Source: Oscillospiraceae bacterium
Lineage (GTDB): Bacteria > Bacillota > Clostridia > Oscillospirales > Ruminococcaceae
Length of the DNA: 48,636 nt
Assembly: GCA_017532085.1 (NCBI GenBank)
Contig: JAFXJT010000050.1
Location: forward strand, 1 to 48,636
Direction of reading: 5' to 3'
Part shown: positions 41,766 to 48,636 of the stretch, piece by piece
Numbering within the stretch: position 1 is the first letter of the stretch
Layout: every line of letters starts with the position of its first letter
Notes under the pieces: model-generated
What the model was told of the DNA's origin: nothing
The model's input: only the letters and a program-made list of their open reading frames with translations
Databases searched by the model: none
Program-made: the position numbers and the translations under genes

Positions 41766-43415
41766 ATGTCTTGGATTCAAAGTGCGCTGTTTTATCATAT
41801 CTATCCGCTGGGACTTTGCAATGCTCCCACAGAGAATCACGGCGGCGAACCGGTTTCTCGTATTCGTTGTATTCACGATTGGATTCCTCATCTGAAGCGG
41901 ATGCATATCAATGCTATTTATTTCAGTCCTCTTTGGGAATCGGGCACTCATGGCTATGATACTGTGGATTATACCACATTGGATCGGCGTCTTGGCACGA
42001 ATGAGGATCTGGAAGTGCTTTGCAAGGCACTTCATGAAAACGGAATTCGCATTGTGCTGGATGGCGTGTTCAATCATGTTGGCAGAGGCTTTTTTGCATT
42101 TCAGGATTTGCTGCGAAATAAAGAGCAGTCGCAATATCGGGATTGGTTTTGCAATTTGAATTTCGGCGGCTCCAATCGTTTTGGAGATCCCTTTTGGTAT
42201 GAGTCTTGGCATGGCTGTGAGGAGCTGGTCAAGCTGAATCTGCGCAATGATGCTGTCGCATCCTATCTGGAACGTGCCATCCTTGAATGGATTGACCGTT
42301 ATGATATTGACGGCATCCGTTTTGATGCTGCCGATTGTGTGGATCGGGATTTCTTCCGTCGGATTCGTCGCGCAGTGAAGTCCAGAAAACCGGATTGCTG
42401 GCTGATGGGCGAGCTGATTCACGGTGATTATGCACAATGGGCAAATCCGGAAATGCTGGATTCTTCTACCAATTACGAGTGCTGGAAGGGCATCTGGTCG
42501 AGCCATAATGACAAAAACTATTTTGAGATCAACTATGGAATCAACCGGCAGTCGGGTCAGCATGGTATTTATAAAAACCTGCTGCTGTATAATTTTGCCG
42601 ACAATCATGATGTAAGCCGATTGGCTTCTCAGCTGAAGGATGAACGACATCTTCCGTTGGTGTATGCATTGTTATACGCTATGCCGGGCATTCCTTCGGT
42701 TTATTATGGAAGTGAATTTGCGCTGAAGGCTGAAAAATGCAAGGATTCCGACTGGAATTTGCGTCCGGCACTGGATATTCATGCATTATGCGGCGAAAGA
42801 TCTTCTCTTTGTGCATTTTTATATGGATTGGGTGCGCTTTATGCTGCATATCCTGTTTTGCACGAAGGCGCTTTTGCAACGGTAGAAGTACGGAATCAAC
42901 AATTGGTATTTCGTCGGGGCGAGGGCGATTCGGCATTGTATTGTGTCTTGAATCTTGCGGATACACAAGCAACATTGCCGCTGCCGATCTCGGGCGATGG
43001 TTGGGTCAATCTGTTTACCGATACTGCTGTGGAAGCCAACGGACAGATTGTTATGGCTCCCTGCTCTGCTGCGTGGATTGCAAAAAAGATTGAGAATGCA
43101 CAAGAAGATACGCCTGCTTTGATGGCAGCAGAACGATCCGAAAAAAAGGATTGTCCGGTTGCGGAATCGGTATCGGTATCGGCATCCACCTCGGAGCCTG
43201 CACCGCTGGATCCTGTCAGAGAAGCGATTGTGCAGATGCTTTCGGCAGATACGTTGCCGGTGGAGCAGCTTGCTCAGCAAAGCGGTGTTTCGGCTGCAAT
43301 GATCCGGCAGTTGCTCCATGGGGATGGAGAGCCTACAATCGGTATGCTGCAGCAGCTTGCTGATGCGAAGGGCTTACAAATGAAGCTTTTGTTTTGTCCC
43401 AAGGAATCCTGTTGA
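41766..43415 (+). CDS. GH13 alpha-amylase-family enzyme fused to a C-terminal helix-turn-helix
   Basis: This is a 549-aa protein. Residues 1 to about 439 are a GH13 (beta/alpha)8 enzyme: DGVFNH at 99-104, nucleophile Asp187 in GIRFDAA, acid Glu216 in LMGELIHG, and Asp282 in FADNHDVSR. There is no signal peptide, so it acts on internal maltodextrin-like sugars. A Ser/Glu/Ala-rich linker (about 440-481) leads to a domain at about 482-549 that reads as an XRE-like HTH: VEQLAQQSGVSAAMIRQLL then TIGMLQQLADAKGLQM. Such a fusion is unusual and suggests an enzyme that also binds DNA. An A7 run marks the linker. The start at 41766 follows AAAGGAG; the longer frame runs back into the HD gene. Confidence 0.9.
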   Translation: MSWIQSALFYHIYPLGLCNAPTENHGGEPVSRIRCIHDWIPHLKRMHINAIYFSPLWESGTHGYDTVDYTTLDRRLGTNEDLEVLCKALHENGIRIVLDGVFNHVGRGFFAFQDLLRNKEQSQYRDWFCNLNFGGSNRFGDPFWYESWHGCEELVKLNLRNDAVASYLERAILEWIDRYDIDGIRFDAADCVDRDFFRRIRRAVKSRKPDCWLMGELIHGDYAQWANPEMLDSSTNYECWKGIWSSHNDKNYFEINYGINRQSGQHGIYKNLLLYNFADNHDVSRLASQLKDERHLPLVYALLYAMPGIPSVYYGSEFALKAEKCKDSDWNLRPALDIHALCGERSSLCAFLYGLGALYAAYPVLHEGAFATVEVRNQQLVFRRGEGDSALYCVLNLADTQATLPLPISGDGWVNLFTDTAVEANGQIVMAPCSAAWIAKKIENAQEDTPALMAAERSEKKDCPVAESVSVSASTSEPAPLDPVREAIVQMLSADTLPVEQLAQQSGVSAAMIRQLLHGDGEPTIGMLQQLADAKGLQMKLLFCPKESC

Positions 43416-43488
43416 TAGATCGGAAAGCAATGTTCCGGCGTATGCTTGGGATATGTTCGCATAAGCGATAAAACAAGTTTATACAGAA

Positions 43489-43525
43489 AAAAGCTGTTCC
43501 CGACGGTGTTTCGGGAACAGCTTTT
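43489..43525. terminator. Bidirectional terminator between the GH13 and S26-like genes
   Basis: A 15-bp perfect stem (43489-43503 with 43511-43525, core GCTGTTCCCGA) and a 7-nt loop, with a T6 tail on the minus strand, serve two convergent genes. Confidence 0.92.
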
Positions 43526-43529
43526 CATG

Positions 43530-44705
43530 TTATTCATCCAATTCTTTCTGCGCAGCATTGAGCATTGCCATGAGATCATCAAAGTTGGCAGAGCTCGATT
43601 GAGATGCGGAAGACTTCTTTGCTGCAGACGCTTTCGGAGCAGCAGGCTTCTTCCGTTCCGGTGCCGGATCAGATGCAGCAGATTTCTTCGGCTGTTCGGT
43701 CTTTGTTTTTGCTTTCGGCTGCGTTTCTGCGAGCTTTTCTTCTAAGGGAGAACTGTTCTGCGGATTGGATTCGGACTCTTCCTTTACAATGGGCAAAGGA
43801 CCGGTTCTTTTAGAAGGACGTCCTGCAATCAGATCCATCAGTTCCGGATCAGGCTTCGGAATCTGTTTCGTGGTGGGGATTGCGGTTTGAGTCGTGTATA
43901 AAGGTACTTCGGAAGTAATGGGAGCGCTGTTGCGATGGTTTTCGATATTCTTACGAATTGCTGCAATGCGCTCGGCACGACGTGCTGCTTCCTGTTCCTC
44001 CTGCTCTTTCTTTTCATCCTCGGTCAATGCAGGAGTAGCCGATGATTCAGCAACCTTTTTGGTTGTATCGGCAACAGCCTTTTTCTTTTCCTGAATGGAT
44101 TTGACAAATGCGAGATCTGTATCGTCGTCATCATCGTCGTCATCATCCTCACGAGCAGCGATATAAATGGCTGCCACATACAGCAGTAATACGACGCAAG
44201 GAAGAATCAAGCAAAGAACCAAACCAAGAATACTCGTCAGGAAACAGATCATTGCGCCTAATTCCGGACTTCTTTGACGACAGATACCAGCAATGTTTTC
44301 AGCAGATACCGCAATAGAGTTGGTATTGGCTTTGGTTGTTAGGTAATAAAGGGGCTGTGCCTGTGCAGCATCTGCATCGGCAGCAGCATTGAGAATCAAA
44401 CTCACCTGTCCAATTCGATATTCACCGGTTGTTGCACTGTATAATACAACATCATTTGTAACCGGTGCCGAGGAATCCTTTTCATTCAGAATGACCAGAG
44501 CGCCTTCCGGAATAATGGGTTCCATATCTGCCGATCGATAGCAGTAATAGCGATGCCCGAGAAATGTCGGTAGGGAATCCTTGCTGCGGAACAGAAGATT
44601 TACAGTTAATGTAAATGCAGCAAGCAGCAGCATACACACAATCAGCAGTACACCCAGACAGGATATCCTGCTTTTTCGTTTTTCAGTTGTGGAAGTGTTG
44701 CTCAT
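43530..44705 (-). CDS. Signal-peptidase-like (S26/SipW-type) membrane protein lacking the catalytic Ser
   Basis: This is a 391-aa protein. TM1 (about 15-38) is followed by a region like ER-type signal peptidases (RSADMEPIIPEGALVIL ... YYLTTKANTNS ... ENIAGICRQ) and TM2 (about 150-183). The usual SxSM nucleophile motif is SADM, so the catalytic Ser is replaced by Asp60 and peptidase activity is unlikely. After TM2 come nine consecutive Asp (187-195) and a disordered tail of about 195 residues with Lys/Glu helices and Pro/Ala/Ser/Lys repeats. AAGGT precedes the ATG. Function is unknown; a scaffold or substrate-binding pseudo-peptidase is possible. Confidence 0.75.
   Translation of the reverse strand: MSNTSTTEKRKSRISCLGVLLIVCMLLLAAFTLTVNLLFRSKDSLPTFLGHRYYCYRSADMEPIIPEGALVILNEKDSSAPVTNDVVLYSATTGEYRIGQVSLILNAAADADAAQAQPLYYLTTKANTNSIAVSAENIAGICRQRSPELGAMICFLTSILGLVLCLILPCVVLLLYVAAIYIAAREDDDDDDDDDTDLAFVKSIQEKKKAVADTTKKVAESSATPALTEDEKKEQEEQEAARRAERIAAIRKNIENHRNSAPITSEVPLYTTQTAIPTTKQIPKPDPELMDLIAGRPSKRTGPLPIVKEESESNPQNSSPLEEKLAETQPKAKTKTEQPKKSAASDPAPERKKPAAPKASAAKKSSASQSSSANFDDLMAMLNAAQKELDE
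44122..44148. repeat. GTC/ATC trinucleotide microsatellite encoding poly-Asp
   Basis: The run of GTC and ATC triplets inside the S26-like gene encodes nine Asp residues on the minus strand. Repeat-number change would alter the tract without a frameshift. Confidence 0.7.
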
Positions 44706-44804
44706 GTAAAAACCTTGCAGTCACGTGCTTTTTGCGACTGCTCTCCTTTCATATATGCGTGATCCTTTGGCGCCAAGATCAAACAGCCAAAGTTTTCCTC
44801 ATAT

Positions 44805-44833
44805 AGTATAGCACACTTTTTGCAAAATTACAA
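44805..44833 (-). promoter_or_regulatory. Promoter of the S26-like gene
   Basis: On the minus strand, -35 TTGTAA (44828-44833), a 17-nt spacer and -10 TATACT (44805-44810) are seen. The leader is about 95 nt. Confidence 0.58.
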
Positions 44834-44903
44834 CCTTTTTTCTTTTTTTGTCCAAGATCTGTTGTGGCATAACAGGTTTTCCGTTGGATTTTACTTTTTG
44901 CTC

Positions 44904-44932
44904 TTGACTTTTTTGGTTTGCTGTGTTATAAT
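44904..44932 (+). promoter_or_regulatory. Promoter of the tRNA-Thr array
   Basis: -35 TTGACT (44904-44909), a 17-nt spacer and -10 TATAAT (44927-44932) are seen. Transcription would start near 44939, 16 nt before the first tRNA-like unit. Confidence 0.78.
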
Positions 44933-44954
44933 AATTAGGCAATCGCGAGAATAT

Positions 44955-45071
44955 GCTAGTATGGCTCAGTTGGTAGAGCAGCTCATTCGTAATGAGCAGG
45001 TCGTGGGTTGTCGGTAAAGCGACATCACAACGGACCGCTAAGCCTTGCAAAATCAAAACTGAATATCTAAT
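44955..45071 (+). pseudogene. tRNA-Thr-like unit 1 (5' half plus hairpin)
   Basis: This 117-bp unit begins like tRNA-Thr: D arm GCTCAGTTGGTAGAGC and an anticodon arm with stem GCTCA/TGAGC (44981-44985, 44993-44997) around TTCGTAA, anticodon CGT. Where the T arm and 3' acceptor strand should be there is a long imperfect hairpin: outer GGTC/GACC (44999-45002, 45033-45036) and inner GTCG/CGAC with loop GTAAAG (45010-45023). A 35-nt spacer follows. The acceptor 5' strand GCTAGTA has no partner. Compared with the real tRNA, the anticodon stem has a paired C-G for T-A exchange, so base pairing is kept. It cannot be a normal tRNA. Confidence 0.8.
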
Positions 45072-45189
45072 GCTTGTGTGGCTCAGTCGGTAGAGCAGTT
45101 CATTCGTAATGAACGGGTCGTGGATTGTCGGTAAAGCGACATCACAAACGGATCGCTAAGCCTTGCAAAATCAAAACTGAATATCAAAT
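45072..45189 (+). pseudogene. tRNA-Thr-like unit 2 (5' half plus hairpin)
   Basis: This 118-bp unit has its first 49 nt (45072-45120) identical to the first 49 nt of the complete tRNA at 45190. After the variable loop it switches to the same hairpin module as unit 1: outer GGTC/GATC (45116-45119, 45151-45154; a G-U pair replaces G-C) and inner GTCG/CGAC (45127-45140). The 35-nt spacer (45155-45189) differs from that of unit 1 at one base. CACAAAC (45143-45149) could still pair with the acceptor strand GCTTGTG apart from one mismatch, but no T arm exists. Confidence 0.8.
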
Positions 45190-45265
45190 GCTTGTGTGGC
45201 TCAGTCGGTAGAGCAGTTCATTCGTAATGAACGGGTCGCAGGTTCGAATCCTGTCACAAGCTCCA
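45190..45265 (+). tRNA. tRNA-Thr (anticodon CGU)
   Basis: This is a complete 76-nt cloverleaf with encoded CCA. Acceptor GCTTGTG pairs with CACAAGC (45255-45261); the D arm is GCTCAGTCGGTAGAGC; the anticodon arm GTTCA-TTCGTAA-TGAAC gives CGU, reading ACG threonine codons; the variable loop is GGGTC; the T arm is GCAGG-TTCGAAT-CCTGT. It is the last element of the array transcribed from 44904-44932, and a terminator follows immediately. Confidence 0.96.
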
Positions 45266-45303
45266 AAATAACCGTTTCTAATGTATAGAAATGGTTATTT
45301 TTT
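45266..45303 (+). terminator. Terminator of the tRNA-Thr transcript
   Basis: A 15-bp stem (45266-45280 with 45286-45300, one G-T pair) and a 5-nt loop are followed by a T tract. It starts directly after the tRNA CCA. Confidence 0.9.
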
Positions 45304-45339
45304 GTCTGTTTGAGTGACATCTGTACAATACAAAATCAA

Positions 45340-45375
45340 AAGAGTAGCTTCAGAAAAAATTCAGAATCTACTCTT
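45340..45375 (-). terminator. Minus-strand terminator-like hairpin without an assigned gene
   Basis: AAGAGTAG (45340-45347) pairs with CTACTCTT (45368-45375), extended by three more pairs past a mismatch. Read on the minus strand it is followed by TTTTGATTTTG. No confident minus-strand gene ends here. The surrounding gap 45304-45533 otherwise shows only short open frames that I do not recognise; it may hold a gene remnant. Confidence 0.45.
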
Positions 45376-45533
45376 CATTGCGAAACACTTTCACAAAGTT
45401 TCTGTCAGTTTTTTGTTCGTTATGCCGAACGAGCCGAAAGTCACCACCTCGATGAATTTTTCATTTTTGTTTTCCACTATATTATTAAACCGATGGAATG
45501 CGTACAGACGCACATAAAAATTCCTTTCGAAGA

Positions 45534-45562
45534 TTGCTTTTGAAGATAAAAAATGGTATAAT
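45534..45562 (+). promoter_or_regulatory. Promoter of the lysR-type gene
   Basis: -35 TTGCTT (45534-45539), a 17-nt spacer and -10 TATAAT (45557-45562) are seen. The leader is about 15 nt. Confidence 0.6.
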
Positions 45563-45583
45563 AGTAACAAAGGTGGTGTGCAT

Positions 45584-46507
45584 ATGAATATCCTTCATTT
45601 AAAATACGCAGTGGAAGTGGCAAGAGTGGGTTCTCTCAGTCAGGCAGCACATAACCTGATACTTGCACAGCCTAATTTAAGCCGTTCTATCAAAGAACTG
45701 GAAGCTGATGTCGGAATTAAAATTTTTGAAAGAAGCACAAAAGGAATGGTGCTTACACCGGAAGGCGAGGAATTTATTGGTCATGCGAAAGAGATATTGA
45801 CGCATATTGAACAGGTCGAACTGATTTATAAAGCAGGGGCAATCAAAAAACAGAAATTCTCTATCTCCGTTCCAAGAGCCTGTTATATTTCTGAAGCATT
45901 CGCGGAATTTTCAAAATCTGTGACAGATGCTTATATTGATATCTTCTACAAGGAAACCAACTCACAAAGAACGATCAGCAATATCCTTAATGCCGGTTAC
46001 AAGCTTGGTATCATTCGTTATGCCGAAAACTATGATAAATACTTTAAATCCATGCTTGAAGAAAAAGGACTGACCTACGAAATGGTTGCAGAATTTACAT
46101 ATCAGCTCATTATGAGCAAGGATTGTCCCCTTGCAGAAAAAGAAACAATCACCTTTGATGATTTGTCAGATTATATTCGGATTGCACATGCTGATCCCTA
46201 TGTTCCCTCGCTTTCAGTCGCAAAGGTGGTGCGTGAAGAACTTCCGGATGATTTCAAACGCTGTATCTATATCTTTGAAAGAGCAAGCCAGTTCGATCTG
46301 CTTTCTCAAAACCCCCAGACTTTTATGTGGGTATCCCCTGCGCCGCAGAATATTCTTGACAAATATCACCTCGTCCAACGCAGGTGTGAGAGTAATACAA
46401 AAATCTACAAGGATATCCTGATATATAAAAAAGGATATAAGCTCACAGAGCTTGACAAGAAATTCATTACAGAATTGTGCTGTTCAAGACGAAGAAACCT
46501 CAGATAA
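45584..46507 (+). CDS. LysR family transcriptional regulator
   Basis: This is a 307-aa LysR-type regulator. The N-terminal winged HTH is MNILHLKYAVEVARVGSLSQAAHNLILAQPNLSRSIKELEADVGIKIFERSTKGMVLT in pattern, with key helix residues A, L, Q, P, S and the RS-I-LE signature. A linker helix and a C-terminal effector-binding domain follow. The ATG at 45584 is preferred over a GTG at 45578 because AAAGGTGG lies about 8 nt upstream. It sits 196 bp before adhE in the same direction but with separate terminator and promoter. Control of adhE is a guess from position; the inducer is unknown. Confidence 0.92.
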   Translation: MNILHLKYAVEVARVGSLSQAAHNLILAQPNLSRSIKELEADVGIKIFERSTKGMVLTPEGEEFIGHAKEILTHIEQVELIYKAGAIKKQKFSISVPRACYISEAFAEFSKSVTDAYIDIFYKETNSQRTISNILNAGYKLGIIRYAENYDKYFKSMLEEKGLTYEMVAEFTYQLIMSKDCPLAEKETITFDDLSDYIRIAHADPYVPSLSVAKVVREELPDDFKRCIYIFERASQFDLLSQNPQTFMWVSPAPQNILDKYHLVQRRCESNTKIYKDILIYKKGYKLTELDKKFITELCCSRRRNLR

Positions 46508-46518
46508 TACCAATATCG

Positions 46519-46547
46519 ATGCTCCGATTACAGAATCGGAGCATTTT
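46519..46547 (+). terminator. Terminator after the lysR-type gene
   Basis: An 11-bp perfect stem (46519-46529 with 46534-46544, core GCTCCGATT) and a 4-nt loop are followed by TTTT, 11 bp after the stop codon. Confidence 0.87.
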
Positions 46548-46610
46548 CTCGTTTCTAAGCTAATTATCCTCTATATCATTTTCGATAACCCCCGTATAAC
46601 TATCTTATAT

Positions 46611-46639
46611 TTTACAAATCAGGGAAAGTTTGTTATAAT
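46611..46639 (+). promoter_or_regulatory. Promoter of adhE
   Basis: -35 TTTACA (46611-46616), a 17-nt spacer and -10 TATAAT (46634-46639) are seen. The leader to the ATG is about 58 nt. Confidence 0.7.
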
Positions 46640-46703
46640 ATTAACGAAGTCGGAAATCAAACGAAAATCCGATGGATGAAATATCTGTAATTAGGAGGAT
46701 ACC

Positions 46704-48636
46704 ATGAATAACACGACTTATGAAATTGTGGACAGCGTTGAAAAGCTTGAAGAAGCGATCAACCGCACAAGAAAAGCCCAGAAAGTTTTTGCGACCTACA
46801 CACAGGAACAGGTAGACAGAATTTTCCTTGCTGCTGCTTCTGCTGCAAATAAGGCTAGAATTCCACTGGCAAAGATGGCTGTCGAAGAAACAGGCATGGG
46901 TATTGCAGAGGACAAGGTTATCAAGAACAACTATGCTTCTGAATATATCTACAATGCCTACAAGGATACAAAGACCTGCGGTGTAATTGAGGAAGACAAG
47001 GCCTTTGGTATCAAGAAGGTTGCAAACCCCATTGGTGTTGTTGCAGCGGTTATCCCCACAACAAATCCCACTTCCACTGCCATCTTCAAATGTCTGCTGG
47101 CGTTGAAGACAAGAAATGCGATTATCATTTCCCCCCATCCGAGAGCTAAAAATTGTACTATCGCTGCCGCAAAGCTGATTCTTGAAGCGGCTGTCGCAGC
47201 AGGTGCTCCGGAAGGCATTATTGACTGGATTGATGTTCCTTCTCTTGAAATGACAAATACCGTTATGAAGGAAGCAGACATCATTCTCGCAACCGGCGGT
47301 CCTGGTATGGTGAAGGCGGCTTACTCCAGCGGCAAGCCTGCACTCGGTGTTGGTGCAGGAAATACACCGGCAATCATTGATGATACCGCAGACATTCTGC
47401 TTGCTGTAAGCTCAATTATTCATTCCAAGACATTTGACAATGGTATGATCTGCGCATCCGAACAGTCCGTCATCGTCATGGAAAGTATCTATGATACAGT
47501 GAAGAATGAATTCGCTGCAAGAGGCTGCTACTTCCTTACACCGACTGAAACGGAAAAGGTAAGGAAAACCATCATCATCAACGGTGCACTAAATGCCAAG
47601 ATTGTTGGTCAGCCTGCTGCAAAGATTGCAGCACTCGCAGGCGTTGATGTTCCTGCCGGCACAAAAATCCTCATCGGTGAAGTAGAAAGCGTTGATATCA
47701 GCGAAGAATTCGCTCATGAAAAGCTCTCCCCTGTACTTGCAATGTACAAGGCAAAGAACTTTGAGGATGCTGTCTGCAAGGCTGAACAACTTGTTGCTGA
47801 CGGCGGCTACGGACACACATCTTCCATTTATCTCAATGAAGTAACAGAAACAGCGAAGATCGACGAGTTCGGCGAAAGAATGAAAACCTGCCGTATTCTT
47901 GTAAATACCCCCTCTTCCCATGGTGGCATTGGTGATCTTTACAACTTCAAGCTTGCACCTTCTCTGACGCTTGGCTGTGGTTCCTGGGGCGGCAACTCTG
48001 TCAGTGACAATGTAGGCGTCAAGCACCTGATCAATATTAAAACCGTAGCTGAAAGAAGGGAAAACATGCTCTGGTTCCGTGCACCTGAAAAGATTTATAT
48101 TAAGAAAGGCTGTCTGCCTGTTGCCCTTGATGAGCTCAAGAATGTTATGGGCAAGAAGAGAGCATTCATCGTTACCGATAGCTTCCTCTATCAGAATGGC
48201 TATACAAAGCCCATTACAGACAAGCTTGACGAAATGGGCATTGCACACACCACATTCTTCAACGTAGAGCCTGATCCGACACTTGCTTCCGCAAAGGAAG
48301 GTGCTGCACAGATGACAGCATTTCAGCCTGATACAATTATCGCTCTCGGCGGCGGCTCTGCAATGGACGCAGCAAAGATTATGTGGGTACTTTATGAACA
48401 TCCGGAAGCAGACTTTATGGATATGGCAATGCGCTTCATCGACATTAGAAAAAGAGTTTATACATTCCCGAAGATGGGCGAAAAAGCATATTTTATTGCA
48501 GTTCCCACATCTGCAGGTACAGGCTCTGAAGTGACTCCTTTTGCAGTTATCACTGACGAAAAGACCGGTGTCAAATATCCTCTCGCTGACTATGAGCTTC
48601 TCCCTGACATGGCAATCATTGACACTGATTATCATA
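46704..48636 (+). CDS. adhE: Bifunctional acetaldehyde-CoA/alcohol dehydrogenase, 5' part
   Basis: These are the first 644 codons of AdhE (family about 870 aa), cut by the right window edge. AdhE reduces acetyl-CoA to acetaldehyde and then to ethanol, reoxidising two NADH during fermentation, and forms spirosomes. The N-terminal aldehyde dehydrogenase domain has IPTTNPTSTAIFK and the catalytic Cys250 in GMICASEQSVIV. The iron-dependent alcohol dehydrogenase domain starts near residue 450 and shows ALGGGSAMDAAKIMW. AGGAGG precedes the ATG. The metal-binding His residues lie beyond the window, so completeness cannot be judged. Confidence 0.95.
   Translation, partial: MNNTTYEIVDSVEKLEEAINRTRKAQKVFATYTQEQVDRIFLAAASAANKARIPLAKMAVEETGMGIAEDKVIKNNYASEYIYNAYKDTKTCGVIEEDKAFGIKKVANPIGVVAAVIPTTNPTSTAIFKCLLALKTRNAIIISPHPRAKNCTIAAAKLILEAAVAAGAPEGIIDWIDVPSLEMTNTVMKEADIILATGGPGMVKAAYSSGKPALGVGAGNTPAIIDDTADILLAVSSIIHSKTFDNGMICASEQSVIVMESIYDTVKNEFAARGCYFLTPTETEKVRKTIIINGALNAKIVGQPAAKIAALAGVDVPAGTKILIGEVESVDISEEFAHEKLSPVLAMYKAKNFEDAVCKAEQLVADGGYGHTSSIYLNEVTETAKIDEFGERMKTCRILVNTPSSHGGIGDLYNFKLAPSLTLGCGSWGGNSVSDNVGVKHLINIKTVAERRENMLWFRAPEKIYIKKGCLPVALDELKNVMGKKRAFIVTDSFLYQNGYTKPITDKLDEMGIAHTTFFNVEPDPTLASAKEGAAQMTAFQPDTIIALGGGSAMDAAKIMWVLYEHPEADFMDMAMRFIDIRKRVYTFPKMGEKAYFIAVPTSAGTGSEVTPFAVITDEKTGVKYPLADYELLPDMAIIDTDYH

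Noticed and set aside
45310-45543. 77-codon plus-strand open frame after the tRNA
   Set aside because: No ribosome site, overlaps the lysR promoter region, Cys/Phe-rich composition; treated as non-coding.
47589-48635. 348-codon open frame antisense to adhE
   Set aside because: AdhE is certain on the plus strand from Cys250 and GGGS motifs; the antisense frame has no recognisable features.
1-48636. CRISPR arrays, insertion sequences, prophage genes
   Set aside because: No transposase, integrase, phage structural gene or regularly spaced short repeats were seen; the only tandem repeat array is the tRNA-Thr one.

Overview
The window looks like chromosomal DNA of a fibre-degrading Clostridia member, most likely Ruminococcaceae/Oscillospiraceae. 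The reasons are AGGAGG-type ribosome sites almost everywhere, textbook sigma-A promoters, Firmicutes-type neighbourhoods (rpmH-rnpA-yidD-yidC-jag-mnmE-mnmG-rsmG; ptsG-ptsH-ptsI; recD2-comF), and a plant-polysaccharide block (GH42, GH36, GH74). The taxon is inferred from protein style, not from a search.

Layout. 1-7.4 kb is mostly minus strand: the start of a sugar ABC-transporter ATPase, rsuA, nrdR, a sugar-phosphate isomerase-like gene, secF-secD and purB. At about 7.6 kb the strand flips into the conserved near-origin cluster rpmH to rsmG (7.8-15.2 kb). Two perfect 16-bp parS-type palindromes lie directly after mnmE and rsmG, but dnaA, parA and parB are not beside the cluster. 15.2-23.4 kb holds serS plus an aspartate aminotransferase, an LCP cell-wall ligase, and a ptsG-ptsH-ptsI operon whose HPr has Lys instead of Ser at position 46. 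23.6-29.9 kb is one plus-strand run: recD2-comF-GNAT-mreB-deoB-flavin reductase. Then come rsmA and a dCMP deaminase driven by back-to-back promoters.

31.5-40.9 kb is an eight-gene minus-strand run with a single clear promoter: GH42 beta-galactosidase, GH36 alpha-galactosidase, GH74 xyloglucanase lipoprotein, GH25 lysozyme, rsmD, coaD, a coiled-coil protein and a VanZ-like protein. The glycosidases together suit side-chain and backbone breakdown of xyloglucan or galactose-bearing hemicellulose. Divergently at 41-43.4 kb are an HD-domain gene and a GH13 amylase-family enzyme carrying a C-terminal helix-turn-helix. A signal-peptidase-like protein lacking the nucleophilic Ser follows on the minus strand.

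The most unusual stretch is 44.90-45.30 kb. One promoter and one terminator enclose a complete tRNA-Thr(CGU), preceded by two tandem 117/118-bp units. Each unit repeats the tRNA 5' half (D arm, anticodon arm) but carries a long hairpin where the T arm should be. Beyond it lie a LysR regulator and the first three quarters of adhE, cut by the window end.
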